DNA of 64,000 bases, from assembly GCF_001274725.1 (NCBI RefSeq), contig NZ_LGUF01000007.1:3508327-3572326 (forward strand), in the 5' to 3' direction. The notes beneath the pieces are model-generated. The model was not told the DNA's origin and did not search any database. It was given only the letters and a program-made list of their open reading frames with translations. Source of the stretch: Sporosarcina globispora. Lineage in GTDB: Bacteria > Bacillota > Bacilli > Bacillales > Cytobacillaceae. This document shows positions 18,723 to 27,139 of the stretch, piece after piece. Position numbers and translations under genes: made by a program. Numbering within the stretch: position 1 is the first letter of the stretch; the number at the start of each line of letters is the position of its first letter.

Positions 18723-18751
18723 TTGATAAAGGCTTTAAACTTCACTAGTAT
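18723..18751 (+). promoter_or_regulatory. Sigma-A promoter of pncB-nadE
   Basis: TTGATA (18723-18728), 17-base spacer, TAGTAT (18746-18751). The leader of about 110 bases carries an imperfect hairpin (TTTTCATC with GATGATAAAA, 18772-18795). I see nothing else in 18472-18870. Confidence 0.6.
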
Positions 18752-18870
18752 TAAAAATAATAGCCAAATTTTTCATCCATTTAGATGATAAAAAATTGAA
18801 TGAGGGGATACTAGCAGATAAAAGAAAATTTAAGCGGGAAACATTAGATTTGTCTCAGGAGGCTGCGATT

Positions 18871-20325
18871 ATGCACAGTGAATTTGCGGATGATAGTTTA
18901 TCTTTGCATACTGATTTGTATCAAATAAATATGGCCCAGACTTATTGGGAAGACAACATACATAATAAAAAAGCGGTCTTCGAGGTGTTCTTCAGGAAGC
19001 TTCCTTTTGGAAACGGCTATGGAATTTTTGCCGGCCTCGAAAGAGTGATTGAGTATATTGAGAATTTCAGATTTACCGAAAGTGACCTAAAGTACTTAAA
19101 AAACGAATTAAATTATGATGACGGCTTCCTTGATTACCTGAAAAACATAAGCTTCTCAGGGACCATCAAATCAATGGAAGAAGGGGAGCTTGTATTTGGC
19201 AATGAACCTATCATGCGCGTAGAAGCTCCGCTGGCAGAAGCCCAGATAATTGAAACAGCTATTCTAAATATCATTAACTACCAAACATTGATTGCCACAA
19301 AAGCAACACGAATTAAAGAAGTGATAGGCGATGGAACAGCCATGGAATTTGGTTCAAGAAGAGCTCATGAAATGGACGCAGCTATTTGGGGGACGAGAGC
19401 TGCCTATATTGGCGGCTTTGACGCAACTTCAAATGTAAGGGCGGGCAAAAAGTTCGGAATCCCGGTTGCAGGTACACATGCCCATTCATTTGTACAGGCT
19501 TATCGGGACGAATATACAGCGTTTATGAAATATGCACAAACCCATAAGGACTGTGTTTTTCTCGTCGATACCTATGATACTCTTAAATCCGGAGTCCCTA
19601 ATGCAATTAAAGTGGCTCGGGAAATGAAAGGGCAAATTAACTTTAAAGGGATAAGGCTGGATAGCGGGGATTTGGCTTACCTGTCTAAAGAAGCAAGAAA
19701 AATGCTGGATGATGCAGGATTTCAGGAAGCAAAGATCATTGCTTCAAACGATCTCGATGAATACACCATCATGAACCTGAAAGCGCAGGGAGCCAAAATC
19801 GATATTTGGGGCATTGGCACAAAACTGATCACTGCGTATGAACAGGCTGCATTAGGGGCTGTTTATAAACTCGTTTCAATTGAAGATGCAGATGGCAAGA
19901 TGACTGACACCATAAAGATAAGCGGCAATCCGGAAAAAGTGTCAACTCCCGGATTAAAAAGAGTTTATCGGATTATTAACAGAGATAACCATAAATCCGA
20001 AGGGGATTATATTGCACTGGATCACGAAAATCCTCAAGCTGAGCCAAAGCTAAAGATGTTCCATCCAGTTCACACGTTTATAAGCAAGTTTGTTACAGAT
20101 TTCGATGCCAGGGAACTGCATAAAGAGATTTTTAGGGAAGGCAAGCTTACCTACGAAGTTCCATCCTTAAAAGAGATGCAGAGCCTTGCAAAGGAAAATC
20201 TCAAAGTATTATGGGATGAGTACCGCCGTTCTTTAAATCCGGAAGAATACCCAGTCGACTTAAGCCAGGAGTGCTGGGATAATAAAATGAAAATGATCAG
20301 CCAAGTGAAACAAAATATAAAGTGA
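18871..20325 (+). CDS. pncB: Nicotinate phosphoribosyltransferase
   Basis: 484 residues (B. subtilis PncB is about 490). It makes nicotinate mononucleotide from nicotinate and PRPP in NAD salvage. Motifs: SLHTDLYQINMAQTYW, MEFGSRRAHEMDAAIWGTRAAY, the active-site histidine region VAGTHAHSFVQAYRDE, and GIRLDSGDLAYLS for phosphoribosyl binding. The frame opens at 18796, but ATG 18871 has AGGAGG eight bases upstream (18857-18862). nadE follows 30 bases later, so the pair forms an NAD-salvage operon. Confidence 0.95.
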   Translation: MHSEFADDSLSLHTDLYQINMAQTYWEDNIHNKKAVFEVFFRKLPFGNGYGIFAGLERVIEYIENFRFTESDLKYLKNELNYDDGFLDYLKNISFSGTIKSMEEGELVFGNEPIMRVEAPLAEAQIIETAILNIINYQTLIATKATRIKEVIGDGTAMEFGSRRAHEMDAAIWGTRAAYIGGFDATSNVRAGKKFGIPVAGTHAHSFVQAYRDEYTAFMKYAQTHKDCVFLVDTYDTLKSGVPNAIKVAREMKGQINFKGIRLDSGDLAYLSKEARKMLDDAGFQEAKIIASNDLDEYTIMNLKAQGAKIDIWGIGTKLITAYEQAALGAVYKLVSIEDADGKMTDTIKISGNPEKVSTPGLKRVYRIINRDNHKSEGDYIALDHENPQAEPKLKMFHPVHTFISKFVTDFDARELHKEIFREGKLTYEVPSLKEMQSLAKENLKVLWDEYRRSLNPEEYPVDLSQECWDNKMKMISQVKQNIK

Positions 20326-20355
20326 TGAAGCAACAAAAAGAGGGAGGAACCTGCA

Positions 20356-21177
20356 ATGAATCTGCAAAAAGAAATTATGGAAAGCTTAAATGTAAATCCA
20401 AAGATTGATCCAAAAGTAGAGATAAAGAAACGAATTGAGTTTTTAAAGGAATATCTTGTTAAAACAAATTCAAAAGGTTATGTACTCGGCATTAGCGGCG
20501 GACAGGATTCCACTCTTGCAGGAAGGCTTGCACAGCTCGCTGTTGAAGAATTGCGAAAAGAAGGGAAGGAGGCAACATTCATAGCAGTCCGCCTTCCGTA
20601 TGGTGTACAGCAGGATGAGGATGATGCCCGGCTTGCTCTTTCCTTTATTCAGGCTGACCGTGAAGTTGTGTTTAATATTAAAAATGCAGTCGATGAAGTG
20701 AAAAATGAGTTTGATCGCATAATCCCTGAAGAACCCTTAAAGGATTATCATAAAGGCAATGTCAAAGCCCGCATGAGAATGATCGCACAATATGCAATTG
20801 GGGGCCAACTTGGTTTGCTGGTCATCGGAACTGATCATGCCGCAGAAGCAGTGACGGGATTTTTCACAAAATATGGAGATGGCGGTGCAGATGTTCTCCC
20901 GCTGTCCGGTCTGACAAAAAGACAAGGAAAATCACTTCTTAAAGAGCTTGGGGCAGAGGAAAGACTATACTTAAAAGTACCTACTGCCGATCTGCTCGAC
21001 CATAAGCCCGGTCAGGCTGATGAAACAGAACTAGGTATTTCATACGATGTATTGGATGACTACCTTGAAGGGAAAACAGTAAGTCCTGAAGCTGCCGAAA
21101 AAATCGAAAAACGCTACCTAGTTTCTGAACACAAGCGCCAGCTGCCTGCGTCCATGCACGATAACTGGTGGAAATAA
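20356..21177 (+). CDS. nadE: NAD synthetase, ammonia-dependent
   Basis: 273 residues, the normal length of the bacterial NH3-dependent enzyme without a glutaminase domain. It amidates deamido-NAD to NAD with ATP. The PP-loop motif is [17 protein letters not shown], and the second ATP-site region [20 protein letters not shown] is intact. AGAGGGAGGAACC precedes the ATG. It is the second gene after pncB and completes the salvage pathway. Confidence 0.96.
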   Translation: MNLQKEIMESLNVNPKIDPKVEIKKRIEFLKEYLVKTNSKGYVLGISGGQDSTLAGRLAQLAVEELRKEGKEATFIAVRLPYGVQQDEDDARLALSFIQADREVVFNIKNAVDEVKNEFDRIIPEEPLKDYHKGNVKARMRMIAQYAIGGQLGLLVIGTDHAAEAVTGFFTKYGDGGADVLPLSGLTKRQGKSLLKELGAEERLYLKVPTADLLDHKPGQADETELGISYDVLDDYLEGKTVSPEAAEKIEKRYLVSEHKRQLPASMHDNWWK

Positions 21178-21183
21178 GCAAAC

Positions 21184-21220
21184 AAAAAGGAAAATTCCCG
21201 CCTCAAGGATTTTCCTTTTT
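21184..21220. terminator. Bidirectional terminator after nadE
   Basis: AAAAAGGAAAA and TTTTCCTTTTT form an 11-bp stem between convergent genes. It overlaps the stop of the minus-strand gene. Confidence 0.82.
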
Positions 21221-22280
21221 ATCTTTGGTTTGTTTTATTTAATATCTCTTGAAAAAAACGTTCAGGTTCATCGACATTCAGCACAATACGGCCGGCTTTT
21301 CTTTTTAAGCCGTACATTAATTCATAAGCTTCCGGTTCTTTCAGCAGAATTTCGAACATGGGCTTTTCTCGGATTAGATCAGGCACTCTGGCATCAAACA
21401 AAGTATTCTTTTCTTGTTTGCTGAACTTTTCAGGGCCATGATAATATTTGATTTCTTTAACATTATCCAAAGGGAGATACATACTTTTTGAAAATCCGGT
21501 CTGCAGAAGCAAGTGAGAATCAGTAATAACAAAAGGTGTTAACCTCGTGGCGTTTATTTCGGCAAGAAAATACAATACACCATAAATATTTACTATTAAA
21601 ACGATATATGCAACAAGAGCATTCCACGAATGAAGCCAATAATGCAGCCCAATTGATTCAATGGCAATCGCATGGATCAGCATAATATAAACAGCATTTA
21701 CACTTGTATTTCTATGGTACGTAAAAGATTCGCCCTGATTTATCGAAGTGTTCTTTTTCCATGAAAACAGAGCATAGTTAAACATCGCAAATTCAGTCAC
21801 AAGGACAGATCCTATTCTATTATTTGGTAAATGCTTTTCAGCTGCTCTCTTAACAATAAAGAGAAAAAGTGAATTTATTCCGTTCAGTCTGCGGTATTCC
21901 TTCAAAAGAGTCGGAAGTTTTGTAAGGACCTTATATGCAATATATAATTCGAACCCGATAAATACCATTTCCGAATAAAGAAGCAAATTAGGCAAAAAGG
22001 AAAATTGGGAGAGATGACTTGAAGGAATAATCAAGTAGGCGGCTCCGTACCCCGCTAAAATAACAATGCCCAAATATTTCAGTGAATATCTCTTACGCAG
22101 TATAAGTATATACGTCAACAGCGGCACCACGACCAGCAAATCAAGCAGGGAACCAACCACCGCTCCGGCTGGAACCGGACCAAAAAGCGAGGTTCTGTAT
22201 AAAGTGTAGTTAGAAAAAAGAATCAAAGAGGCAAGTATACAAAACCATAGCCATTTGGGCCTGTTTAATACATTTGTCAT
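21219..22280 (-). CDS. Polytopic membrane protein of unknown function
   Basis: 353 residues. About eight hydrophobic segments (residues 10-135 and 190-260) are followed by a soluble C-terminal region of about 100 residues (PFVITDSHLLLQTGFSKSMYLPLDNV onward) that resembles a bacterial PH-like or membrane-associated beta domain. Relatives in Bacillus are, from memory, sometimes labelled beta-carotene monooxygenase; nothing here supports that. GGGAGGTGG six bases before ATG 22280 fixes the start over the longer frame at 22301. Confidence 0.7.
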   Translation of the reverse strand: MTNVLNRPKWLWFCILASLILFSNYTLYRTSLFGPVPAGAVVGSLLDLLVVVPLLTYILILRKRYSLKYLGIVILAGYGAAYLIIPSSHLSQFSFLPNLLLYSEMVFIGFELYIAYKVLTKLPTLLKEYRRLNGINSLFLFIVKRAAEKHLPNNRIGSVLVTEFAMFNYALFSWKKNTSINQGESFTYHRNTSVNAVYIMLIHAIAIESIGLHYWLHSWNALVAYIVLIVNIYGVLYFLAEINATRLTPFVITDSHLLLQTGFSKSMYLPLDNVKEIKYYHGPEKFSKQEKNTLFDARVPDLIREKPMFEILLKEPEAYELMYGLKRKAGRIVLNVDEPERFFQEILNKTNQR

Positions 22281-22327
22281 ATTTATCCACCTCCCTATCA
22301 TTATATCATATGCCTTTTAAACCGACT

Positions 22328-22364
22328 AAAAAAAATCAGCTCCATCAACCGGAACTGATTTTTT
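22328..22364 (-). terminator. Terminator of pflBA
   Basis: AAAAAATCAG and CTGATTTTTT make a stem three bases beyond the pflA stop. Confidence 0.85.
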
Positions 22365-22366
22365 AT

Positions 22367-23095
22367 TTATTCTCCTGTAAGAAGGTGATAAGCCCATTCT
22401 GCTTTTTCCTCACTTGGCGGCTCAATATCCTTCAGTGGATATTCTAATCCGAGAGCTTCCCATTTATATACGCCAAGTTTATGATAAGGTAGAACTTCAA
22501 TTTTCTCCACATTTTTCAATTCTTTTATGAAACAGCCCAGCCGTTCCAGATCTTCTTCGTCATCAGATATGCTAGGCACAAGCACATGGCGGATCCATAC
22601 AGGAACCTGATTATCGGATAGATACTGGGCAAATTTAAGAATATGCTCATTTGTAAGGCCTGTCAGTTTTTTATGTTTCTCCCTATCAATATGCTTCAGA
22701 TCCAGCAATACAAGGTCCGTATATTGCAGGAGCTCTTTCAGCTGGGATTGAAAAAGCGCGGAGCTGGAATAGCAGCCTCCTGATGAATCAATCGCTGTGT
22801 GAATGCCTATTTTTTTACATTCTTTAAAGAGTTCTATAAGAAAGGGAAGCTGCAGCAAAGGTTCACCGCCGCTCACTGTAATGCCGCCACCGGAAGCTTC
22901 CATAAAAGGGAGATAGTTTTTTAAGTCATTGATGATTTCTGACACAGACATTTGTTTTCCTGCCCCTATTTCCCAAGTGTCCGCATTATGGCAAAATTGA
23001 CAGCGAAGGAGGCACCCCTGTGTAAAAATGACATAACGAATGCCAGGTCCATCTACTGTTCCAAATGTCTCAATTGAATGTATATTGCCGTTCAT
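22367..23095 (-). CDS. pflA: Pyruvate formate-lyase activating enzyme (radical SAM)
   Basis: 242 residues. It uses SAM and a 4Fe-4S cluster to place the glycyl radical on PflB under anaerobic conditions. The cluster cysteines are C28, C32 and C35 in GCLLRCQFCHNADTW, followed by the SAM motif GGGITVSGGEPLLQ and IDSSGG. Three ATG codons are adjacent (23101, 23098, 23095); the last has AAGGAAG at seven bases. It follows pflB after 82 bases and shares its terminator. Confidence 0.95.
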   Translation of the reverse strand: MNGNIHSIETFGTVDGPGIRYVIFTQGCLLRCQFCHNADTWEIGAGKQMSVSEIINDLKNYLPFMEASGGGITVSGGEPLLQLPFLIELFKECKKIGIHTAIDSSGGCYSSSALFQSQLKELLQYTDLVLLDLKHIDREKHKKLTGLTNEHILKFAQYLSDNQVPVWIRHVLVPSISDDEEDLERLGCFIKELKNVEKIEVLPYHKLGVYKWEALGLEYPLKDIEPPSEEKAEWAYHLLTGE

Positions 23096-23177
23096 CATCA
23101 TCTTCCTTTCAGAAAGCACCTTTGCTAAAGCCTTTTTGAAGAGGGGGCCAATAAATAAAGGCCCGCCATTTTATTTG

Positions 23178-25403
23178 TTACATTGTGTCATGAAATGTCC
23201 GATTAATAACATCAAGCTGCTGCTCTTTTGTCAGTTTAATGAAATTCACTGCATAGCCTGATACCCTAATGGTTAGCTGTGGATATTCCTCCGGGTGTTC
23301 CATGGCATCAAGAAGTGTTTCTCTATTAAATACATTTACATTTAGGTGATGCCCAGACTTTATGGCATATCCATCCATTATAGATACTAGATTGCGGATA
23401 CGGCTATCATCATCCTTCCCAAGTGCTTTAGGAACAATGGAGAAGGTATTGCTGATGCCATCAAGCGCATATTTGTATGGCAGTTTTGAAACGGAGGATA
23501 GAGAAGCAAGCGTACCTTTCGTATCTCTGCCATGCATCGGGTTGGCTCCTGGAGCGAATGGCTCTCCGGCACGTCGCCCATCAGGCGTGTTTCCTGTTTT
23601 CTTGCCATACACCACATTGGATGTAATCGTTAATATAGACATCGTATGCATAGAGTTTCTGTAAGTCTGATGTTTGCGGAGCTTTTTCATAAACCGTTCA
23701 ACCAGGTCTATAGCAATAGTGTCGACTCGATCATCATTATTGCCGTATTTCGGAAAATCTCCTTCTGTAATAAAATCAACCACAATGCCGTTTTCATCAC
23801 GGATAGCTTTAACAGTTGCGTATTTGAGTGCACTTAGTGAATCAGCCGCTACACTCAGACCGGCTATGCCAGTGGCCATTGTTCTGAGAATTTCCGAGTC
23901 ATGCAAAGCCATTTCGATCCGTTCGTAGCTATATTTATCATGCATGTAATGAATGATATTCAGAGAATTAATGTACAGATCTGCCAGCCATTCCATCATT
24001 AAGTCAAACTTCTCCATGACTTCTTCATATTCAAGAATGTCAGAAGTAATCGGGGCATAAGCAGGTCCAATCTGAACATTGAGTTTTTCATCCTTACCGC
24101 CATTAATGCTATATAGGAGGGCCTTGGCAAGGTTGGCTCTCGCTCCGAAAAATTGCATTTGTTTTCCGATCTCCATTGCTGAAACACAGCAGGCAATTCC
24201 ATAATCATCACCATATTCAGGGAGCATGATATCGTCATTCTCATACTGGATTGAACTCGTTTCTATGGACATTCTGGCACAATATTTTTTAAAGTTCTCC
24301 GGCAGCTTGGCAGACCATAATACTGTTAAATTTGGTTCAGGAGCTGGTCCGAGGTTTCTAAGAGTATGAAGGAAGCGAAAAGAGTTCTTTGTAACAAGCG
24401 GACGGCCATCAAGCGCCATCCCGCCAATGGACTCTGTAACCCAGGTAGGGTCGCCGCTGAATAATTCATTATAGTCAGGCGTTCTCGCAAATTTAACAAG
24501 ACGCAGTTTCATAACAAAATGATCGACCAGTTCCTGGGCTTCCTTCTCGGTAAGTACTGAGTTCTTGATATCTCTTTCTATAAAGATATCAAGAAAAGTG
24601 GAAACACGGCCAAGGCTCATAGCTGCACCATTTTGTTCTTTAATGGCAGCAAGATAGGCGAAGTACAGCCACTGGAAAGCTTCAAGGGCATTTCCTGCAG
24701 GCTCTGATATATCAAAACCATAGCTGTTTGCCAGCTGCTTCAGTTCTTTCAGTGCCCTGATCTGTTCCGAAATCTCTTCCCTCAGCCGAATATTTTCTTC
24801 CGTCATTACGCGTGCAGTCGATTTCAAATCCGCTTTTTTGGCTTCAATCAAGCGGTCAACCCCATAAAGAGCAACCCTGCGGTAGTCGCCGATAATCCTG
24901 CCTCGGCCATATGCGTCTGGCAGGCCAGTAATAATGCCAGCTTTGCGGGCAATTATCATTTCATCAGTATAGGCATCAAACACGCCTTGATTATGTGTTT
25001 TACGATAATCCGTGAATATCTTTTCCATGTCTTTGCTAGCTTCATAGCCGTATGCTTCACAAGCAGCCACTGCCATGCGGACTCCGCCAAATGGCTGAAG
25101 AGAGCGCTTAAACGGACGATCAGTCTGGACACCCACGATTTTTTCTTTATTTTGATCCAGGTAACCAGGTCCATGTGAGGTAATAGTTGAGACGATTTCT
25201 GTGTCCATTTCGAGCACGCCGCCATTTTCCCGTTCCTTTTTAGTGAGATCCATTACTTGTTCCCATAATGAAGATGTCGCTTCTGTAGGACCTTCCAGAA
25301 ATGATTCATCCCCCAAAAAAGGAGAGTAATTCTTTAAAATAAAGTTTCTTACATCAATTTCCCGTGTCCAATTGCCTTCTTTAAAGCCATTACATCTTAT
25401 CAT
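23178..25403 (-). CDS. pflB: Formate C-acetyltransferase (pyruvate formate-lyase)
   Basis: 741 residues, full length. It splits pyruvate with CoA into acetyl-CoA and formate during anaerobic growth. The active-site cysteine pair is C405-C406 in GIACCVSAM and the glycyl radical residue is G716 in RVSGYAV near the C-terminus. The substrate-binding region [15 protein letters not shown] is present. GAGGTG lies eight bases before the ATG. Upstream are a perfect Fnr palindrome and a -10 box at the classic spacing. Confidence 0.97.
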   Translation of the reverse strand: MIRCNGFKEGNWTREIDVRNFILKNYSPFLGDESFLEGPTEATSSLWEQVMDLTKKERENGGVLEMDTEIVSTITSHGPGYLDQNKEKIVGVQTDRPFKRSLQPFGGVRMAVAACEAYGYEASKDMEKIFTDYRKTHNQGVFDAYTDEMIIARKAGIITGLPDAYGRGRIIGDYRRVALYGVDRLIEAKKADLKSTARVMTEENIRLREEISEQIRALKELKQLANSYGFDISEPAGNALEAFQWLYFAYLAAIKEQNGAAMSLGRVSTFLDIFIERDIKNSVLTEKEAQELVDHFVMKLRLVKFARTPDYNELFSGDPTWVTESIGGMALDGRPLVTKNSFRFLHTLRNLGPAPEPNLTVLWSAKLPENFKKYCARMSIETSSIQYENDDIMLPEYGDDYGIACCVSAMEIGKQMQFFGARANLAKALLYSINGGKDEKLNVQIGPAYAPITSDILEYEEVMEKFDLMMEWLADLYINSLNIIHYMHDKYSYERIEMALHDSEILRTMATGIAGLSVAADSLSALKYATVKAIRDENGIVVDFITEGDFPKYGNNDDRVDTIAIDLVERFMKKLRKHQTYRNSMHTMSILTITSNVVYGKKTGNTPDGRRAGEPFAPGANPMHGRDTKGTLASLSSVSKLPYKYALDGISNTFSIVPKALGKDDDSRIRNLVSIMDGYAIKSGHHLNVNVFNRETLLDAMEHPEEYPQLTIRVSGYAVNFIKLTKEQQLDVINRTFHDTM

Positions 25404-25452
25404 GCCAGTTCACCTCAAACTAATGAATTTGTATAACAGTTATTACAACTTA

Positions 25453-25458
25453 ACTATA
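25453..25458 (-). promoter_or_regulatory. -10 element of the pflBA promoter
   Basis: TATAGT on the minus strand; it predicts a start near 25446. No good -35 box is present, as expected for an activator-dependent promoter. The rest of 25404-25712 contains the Fnr site and a second TTGTGAAAT half-site at 25507-25515. Confidence 0.55.
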
Positions 25459-25479
25459 CATCCAATATAACAGATGTTA

Positions 25480-25495
25480 TGTGAAATAAATCACA
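25480..25495 (-). promoter_or_regulatory. Fnr binding site of pflBA
   Basis: TGTGAAATAAATCACA is a perfect palindrome of the form TGTGA-N6-TCACA, the Fnr/CRP-family consensus in Bacillus. Its centre (25487.5) is 41.5 bases upstream of the predicted start, the standard class II activation position. Confidence 0.85.
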
Positions 25496-25712
25496 AATAT
25501 TATGAACGTATTGTGAAATATAGTTATACTGTATTTTTAAAAAACTAATGTGTATTACAAAACCAATCATTTTTTAAAACTGTTATATAGAGGATAGAAA
25601 TCAAGCATGAAGAAAATTAGGAGGACAAGTGAAGAGGCTGGCATGAAATTCTTACATTCAGCGCCAACAATTACCTGTTTAATAGGATTAGAGATTTTGA
25701 TTAAATATAAGT

Positions 25713-26339
25713 ATGAAAACATTATCAAAAATTTCATTTATTCTCATGTTGTCTGTCGCACTTGTCTTTGGATTCAATTATGATGCAAAAGCATCAACAG
25801 TACATACCGTTCAGCCAGGGGATACTATGTGGAAGATTGCCATGAAGTATCAAGTGGGAGTTTCTGAAATCATCAATGCCAATCAGCAGATTTCAAATCC
25901 GAATTTCATTTATCCTGGGCAAAAGGTGAATATCCCTACTTTATCAAATGCTACAACAGGGGTTGAAGAGCAGGTAGTTCAACTCGTAAACCAGGAAAGA
26001 GGAAAGTATGGATTAAAGCCATTAAAATCAAATTGGGAGCTTGCGAGAGTGGCTAGATACAAATCTCAGGATATGATTACTAAGAAGTATTTCGATCATA
26101 ACTCCCCTACATACGGAAGCCCGTTTGATATGATGAAGAGCTTTGGAATTACTTACAGAACCGCTGGAGAAAACATTGCTGCAGGGCAAAAAACACCTCA
26201 GGAAGTTGTAACAGCATGGATGAACAGCGAGGGTCACCGCAAGAATATCCTTTCAGCCAATTTCACAGAAATCGGAGTTGGGTATGCGCAGGGCGGATAT
26301 TATGGCCATTATTGGACACAGATGTTTATAGGGAGATAA
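25713..26339 (+). CDS. Secreted LysM + CAP (SCP/YkwD-type) protein
   Basis: 208 residues. A signal peptide (1-27, ending DAKA) is followed by one LysM peptidoglycan-binding domain (HTVQPGDTMWKIAMKYQV to KVNIP, 31-75) and a CAP domain (85-208). The CAP domain has the characteristic VNQERGKYGLKPL, FDHNSPTYGSPFDMM and AGENIAAG, SEGHRKNIL motifs. Relatives in Bacillus (YkwD, and SafA-like proteins) are often sporulation-associated, but this is inference. The ribosome site is weak. A small frame starting at 25608 overlaps its start out of register. Confidence 0.85.
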   Translation: MKTLSKISFILMLSVALVFGFNYDAKASTVHTVQPGDTMWKIAMKYQVGVSEIINANQQISNPNFIYPGQKVNIPTLSNATTGVEEQVVQLVNQERGKYGLKPLKSNWELARVARYKSQDMITKKYFDHNSPTYGSPFDMMKSFGITYRTAGENIAAGQKTPQEVVTAWMNSEGHRKNILSANFTEIGVGYAQGGYYGHYWTQMFIGR

Positions 26340-26345
26340 GAAGAA

Positions 26346-26470
26346 AAGCTGAAGCGCCTTGCCCGCGAAGGAACGCAGACTAAGAACGCCACATCCTGTG
26401 GCAACGTCTGCATGACCCCCATCCTGGGGGCCTCACCTCGAGGGGGTATGCTGCTTGCGCTAGACAGTTT
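26346..26470. repeat. Intergenic hairpin-rich repeat-like element
   Basis: About 125 bp of G+C-richer sequence bounded by AAGCGCC and GCGCTAGACAGTT. It contains two perfect 5-bp hairpins with the same loop ATCCT: GCCAC/GTGGC (26388-26402) and CCCCC/GGGGG (26416-26430). CCTCGAGG follows. No credible coding frame. I recall related sequences scattered in Bacillaceae genomes; this window shows only one copy. Confidence 0.6.
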
Positions 26471-26500
26471 TCGAAGTACAAAGTTTTCTATTTATTTAAG

Positions 26501-26527
26501 AAAAGCACCGGAAAATCCGGTGCTTTT
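26501..26527. terminator. Bidirectional terminator
   Basis: AAAAGCACCGGA and TCCGGTGCTTTT, 12-bp perfect stem with a three-base loop, eleven bases past the stop of the minus-strand cupredoxin gene. Confidence 0.9.
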
Positions 26528-26537
26528 GCTTTGCCCA

Positions 26538-26990
26538 TTAATCTACTACAATATAAGCAATCATCGGCCCGCTATTATCTTTATCCGGATGAGTAAGGCA
26601 CACTAGACGGTATACGCCTTCTTTTTCAAATTGAAGAGGGACCACTGTTTCTTCTGCCTTTTTTACAACACCTTTAATATCAGTGCCTTCTATGATGTAT
26701 GGATGTTCCATTCCATTGACTCCCCAAATCTTCAGATTTACCTTTTCACCTTTTTCAAGAAAAATTGTTCCCGGATCCCAGCGATAAGCTTCAATTTCTT
26801 TGCCATCAGGCAGCTTGGCCTTAAATTCTCCTGTAACCATATGAATTTCACGGACTTTTTCTCCCTCCGTCTGGTTGAATACTGTCAAACTATCTGATTT
26901 TGAAAAAAACCATACTGATGCAGAAACAATGACTGTAAATATGATGACAAATGCAATGATGCTGCGCTTCTTCAATACAAGAAAAGGCAT
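26538..26990 (-). CDS. Membrane-anchored cupredoxin-like protein
   Basis: 150 residues. One N-terminal membrane anchor (10-29), then a cupredoxin fold outside the membrane. Likely copper ligands are H96 (NGMEHPYII), C131 and H134 (VCLTHPDK) and M143 (SGPMIAY). The close C-x2-H spacing differs from plastocyanin, so a Cu-A-like or modified type 1 site is possible. It could carry electrons or copper to a terminal oxidase; this is inference. AAGGAGT six bases before ATG 26990 argues against the longer frame to 27020. Confidence 0.78.
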   Translation of the reverse strand: MPFLVLKKRSIIAFVIIFTVIVSASVWFFSKSDSLTVFNQTEGEKVREIHMVTGEFKAKLPDGKEIEAYRWDPGTIFLEKGEKVNLKIWGVNGMEHPYIIEGTDIKGVVKKAEETVVPLQFEKEGVYRLVCLTHPDKDNSGPMIAYIVVD

Positions 26991-27139
26991 CCTCATACTC
27001 CTTCCTAATTGGCTGTCCATATATAGATATGCAGGAAGGGCATCATAACTTGTCTAATATTTCAGAGATTTTTCCGATTTTTCCTTTACAGCTGCTAAAA
27101 TATTATTTCATAATAGAATTAAAAAAAGGATGTGGCAGC

